Source: Betaproteobacteria bacterium (lineage in GTDB: Bacteria > Pseudomonadota > Gammaproteobacteria > Burkholderiales > Burkholderiaceae_C). From it: a DNA stretch of 16,098 bases. The stretch is taken from assembly GCA_005882155.1 (NCBI GenBank), contig VBCQ01000207.1, positions 24,703-40,800 on the forward strand, given 5' to 3'. Shown here piece by piece: positions 14,857-16,098 of the stretch. The translations under genes were made by a program, and so were the position numbers. Below the pieces are notes generated by a model. The model saw only the letters and a program-made list of their open reading frames with translations, made no database searches and was not told the DNA's origin. Position 1 is the stretch's first letter; the number at the start of each line of letters is the position of its first letter.

Positions 14857-15309
14857 TCACGCGTCGGCGTCGCTGCTGGGAGCGACGCCGTAGCGCAGCA
14901 GCATCCAGTGCGACTTCGACACTGGGTGAAAGGTCCGCGTCGAGCTGGCAGCGTCAGGCACTGGGGACCCCATCACCATCTCGCGAGTGATCGCGCGCGG
15001 CGTGCCTGCGTTGAGCTTGCACGACCAGTTGCGGCCATCGCGGATCGTGCAGTCCGTGAGCTTGCCAGATGGCTCGGAAGCAACAGCCACCGTCCAGAAG
15101 ATCACTTCGCGATGCGCCTTCAGTGCGCGGAAGCGGTAGCGGGGCCCTGCGGCCAGCCGGCCGCTGCAGTGCTTGCCGTTCCAGCTGCCTTGCTCGCATT
15201 GCGCGGTGTAGATCGTGCGCTCGCCTTGTAGCGAGACGAAGTCGTTGGCCCAGGCCACGCCGCAAAGCCCTGCCACGACGATCACGATGAAAATCCAAAT
15301 CCGAATCAC
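14857..15309 (-). CDS. Small exported protein of unknown function
   Basis: I do not recognise a family. The 150-residue product starts at GTG (15309), supported by AAGGGG five bases upstream. Residues 1-21 form a signal peptide with a long hydrophobic run and probable cleavage after AWA. The mature part of about 129 residues has four cysteines (38, 48, 87, 97) spaced as two likely pairs (C-x9-C twice), which suggests two disulfide bonds in the periplasm, and no membrane segment. It shows no link to acyl-CoA metabolism, is transcribed alone, and converges on the crotonase gene. Normal codon use and the signal peptide argue for a real gene. Confidence 0.72.
   Translation of the reverse strand: MIRIWIFIVIVVAGLCGVAWANDFVSLQGERTIYTAQCEQGSWNGKHCSGRLAAGPRYRFRALKAHREVIFWTVAVASEPSGKLTDCTIRDGRNWSCKLNAGTPRAITREMVMGSPVPDAASSTRTFHPVSKSHWMLLRYGVAPSSDADA
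14866..14889. terminator. Hairpin near the convergent gene ends (possible terminator)
   Basis: GGCGTCGCT (14866-14874) and AGCGACGCC (14881-14889) form a perfect 9-bp stem with a 6-base loop, about 35 bp past the crotonase stop and within the last codons of the exported-protein gene. A convergent junction is where a shared terminator is expected, but there is no T-tract on either side and the stem is coding, so the assignment is tentative. Confidence 0.35.
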
Positions 15310-15522
15310 GCCGACCCCTTCATAACCACTGCAGATGCGGCAACGGCGGGATTATCTCCGCGGTTCGAGTTGCGCACAGGCCGACGCGACAATGCGACAG
15401 CTGCGGCCTTCGTCAGCACGGTGTTAGCGAGATGCCGTCAAAATACCGCGTTCGCCGAGTCTGCCCACAATCGATGAAGGCAGGCCGAGCATCAGAGGGG
15501 TGAGTCGTTGGAGAATGATTGA

Positions 15523-16098
15523 ATGCAGCCGTTTTTTGGGGATCTGGTGATCCGCACGGATGAAGCACGCCGTGACTTCGAGACCAATCCCGTCGTTCTC
15601 GACGCAGTGGCCAATGGGATGACGGTCGAGCGCTATCGCCGCTTCCTGCTCGAGCTCTATCACGTGGTCTGGCACTTCAACCCGGTGTGCGCGGCGGCGG
15701 CGTGCCGCATTGCCGACAGCCATCGGCAGATCCGCTACTTTCTCTACGAGCACATGCACGAGGAGTCGGGGCACGAAGAGTGGGTCTTGAACGACCTGGC
15801 CGAGATCGGCGTCGAGCCGCACACGGTGAGAACGCATCAGCCCGATCTGCATACGCTGGCGCTGTCCGGCTTTAACTACTGGTCGGCCGAGCACCGGCAT
15901 CCGTGCTCGGCGCTCGGCATGATCTACGCACTCGAAGTGATCTCGTCGGTGTACGGCGGGCCGTTCACCACGGCGATCAAGGAGTCGCTGCTGCTGCAAG
16001 ACGATCGCGGTACCTCGTTCATCGGCTCACACGCGAGCATCGACACCGAGCACATGGCCGAGCTGCGCATCGTGCTCGACACCTTGCACGATGACGCC
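15523..16098 (+). CDS. Heme-oxygenase-like diiron (HDO) family protein, iron-containing redox enzyme; 3' end outside window
   Basis: The frame runs open from ATG 15523 (GGAGA eight bases upstream) to the window edge, giving 192 residues without a stop. The sequence is helical and rich in His, Glu and aromatic residues. A full set of candidate diiron ligands is present: Glu44 and His51 (E-x6-H, ELYHVVWH), Glu138 in YALEVISS, and His170, Asp174, His177 (H-x3-D-x2-H, HASIDTEH). From memory this matches the ligand pattern of the HDO enzyme CADD (E81, H88, E142, H174, D178, H181), including the 32-residue step from the middle Glu to the HxxxDxxH motif. An extra His/Glu cluster, HEESGHEEW (79-87), sits between them. 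Such proteins oxidise amines, fatty acids or amino acids with O2. The substrate is unknown, and a link to the acyl-CoA cluster is not shown. Confidence 0.82.
   Translation, partial: MQPFFGDLVIRTDEARRDFETNPVVLDAVANGMTVERYRRFLLELYHVVWHFNPVCAAAACRIADSHRQIRYFLYEHMHEESGHEEWVLNDLAEIGVEPHTVRTHQPDLHTLALSGFNYWSAEHRHPCSALGMIYALEVISSVYGGPFTTAIKESLLLQDDRGTSFIGSHASIDTEHMAELRIVLDTLHDDA

Noticed and set aside
15515..15523. Alternative ATG at 15515 for the diiron protein
   Set aside because: It is in another frame and reaches a TGA after eleven codons; ATG 15523 opens the long frame with all metal ligands.

Overview
The window is high-GC, densely packed bacterial DNA. Codon use and gene content fit a betaproteobacterium (Burkholderiales-like); this is inferred from gene style and protein resemblance, as there is no rRNA or other marker gene here. 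No tRNA, rRNA, CRISPR array, transposase or phage gene is visible. Almost every gene acts on acyl-CoA thioesters.

Left edge (1-1720, + strand): the C-terminal part of an AMP-forming acyl-CoA synthetase, then a periplasmic substrate-binding protein of the branched-chain amino acid/carboxylate ABC type. This looks like the end of an uptake-and-activation operon. It meets the next operon tail to tail, with both stop codons inside one CTAG.

Main minus-strand operon (10569 down to 1717): TetR regulator, PECR/DECR-type short-chain dehydrogenase, biotin-dependent carboxyltransferase beta subunit, citronellyl-CoA-dehydrogenase-like acyl-CoA dehydrogenase, biotin carboxylase/BCCP alpha subunit, a second acyl-CoA dehydrogenase, a divergent crotonase and a hot-dog thioesterase. 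Five of the seven junctions are ATGA stop/start overlaps. The only real gap (7307-7436) holds a large repeat-derived hairpin. The set resembles the acyclic terpene utilisation (Atu) or leucine (Liu) pathways, in which a methyl-branched enoyl-CoA is carboxylated before further breakdown.

Divergent plus-strand operon (10643-14830): thiolase, FadB-like hydratase/3-hydroxyacyl-CoA dehydrogenase fusion, and a crotonase with an altered active site. These would finish beta-oxidation. A perfect 16-bp palindrome in the 73-bp divergent promoter region is the likely TetR operator for both operons.

Right edge: a small exported protein of unknown function (minus strand) and the N-terminal 192 residues of a heme-oxygenase-like diiron protein that runs off the window.

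Two families of short palindromic repeats have invaded the cluster. One copy lies in frame inside the biotin carboxylase gene and one forms the N-terminus of the thioesterase. The biotin carboxylase also lacks about 13 residues that normally contact the ATP adenine, so whether the carboxylase works is the main open question of the window.
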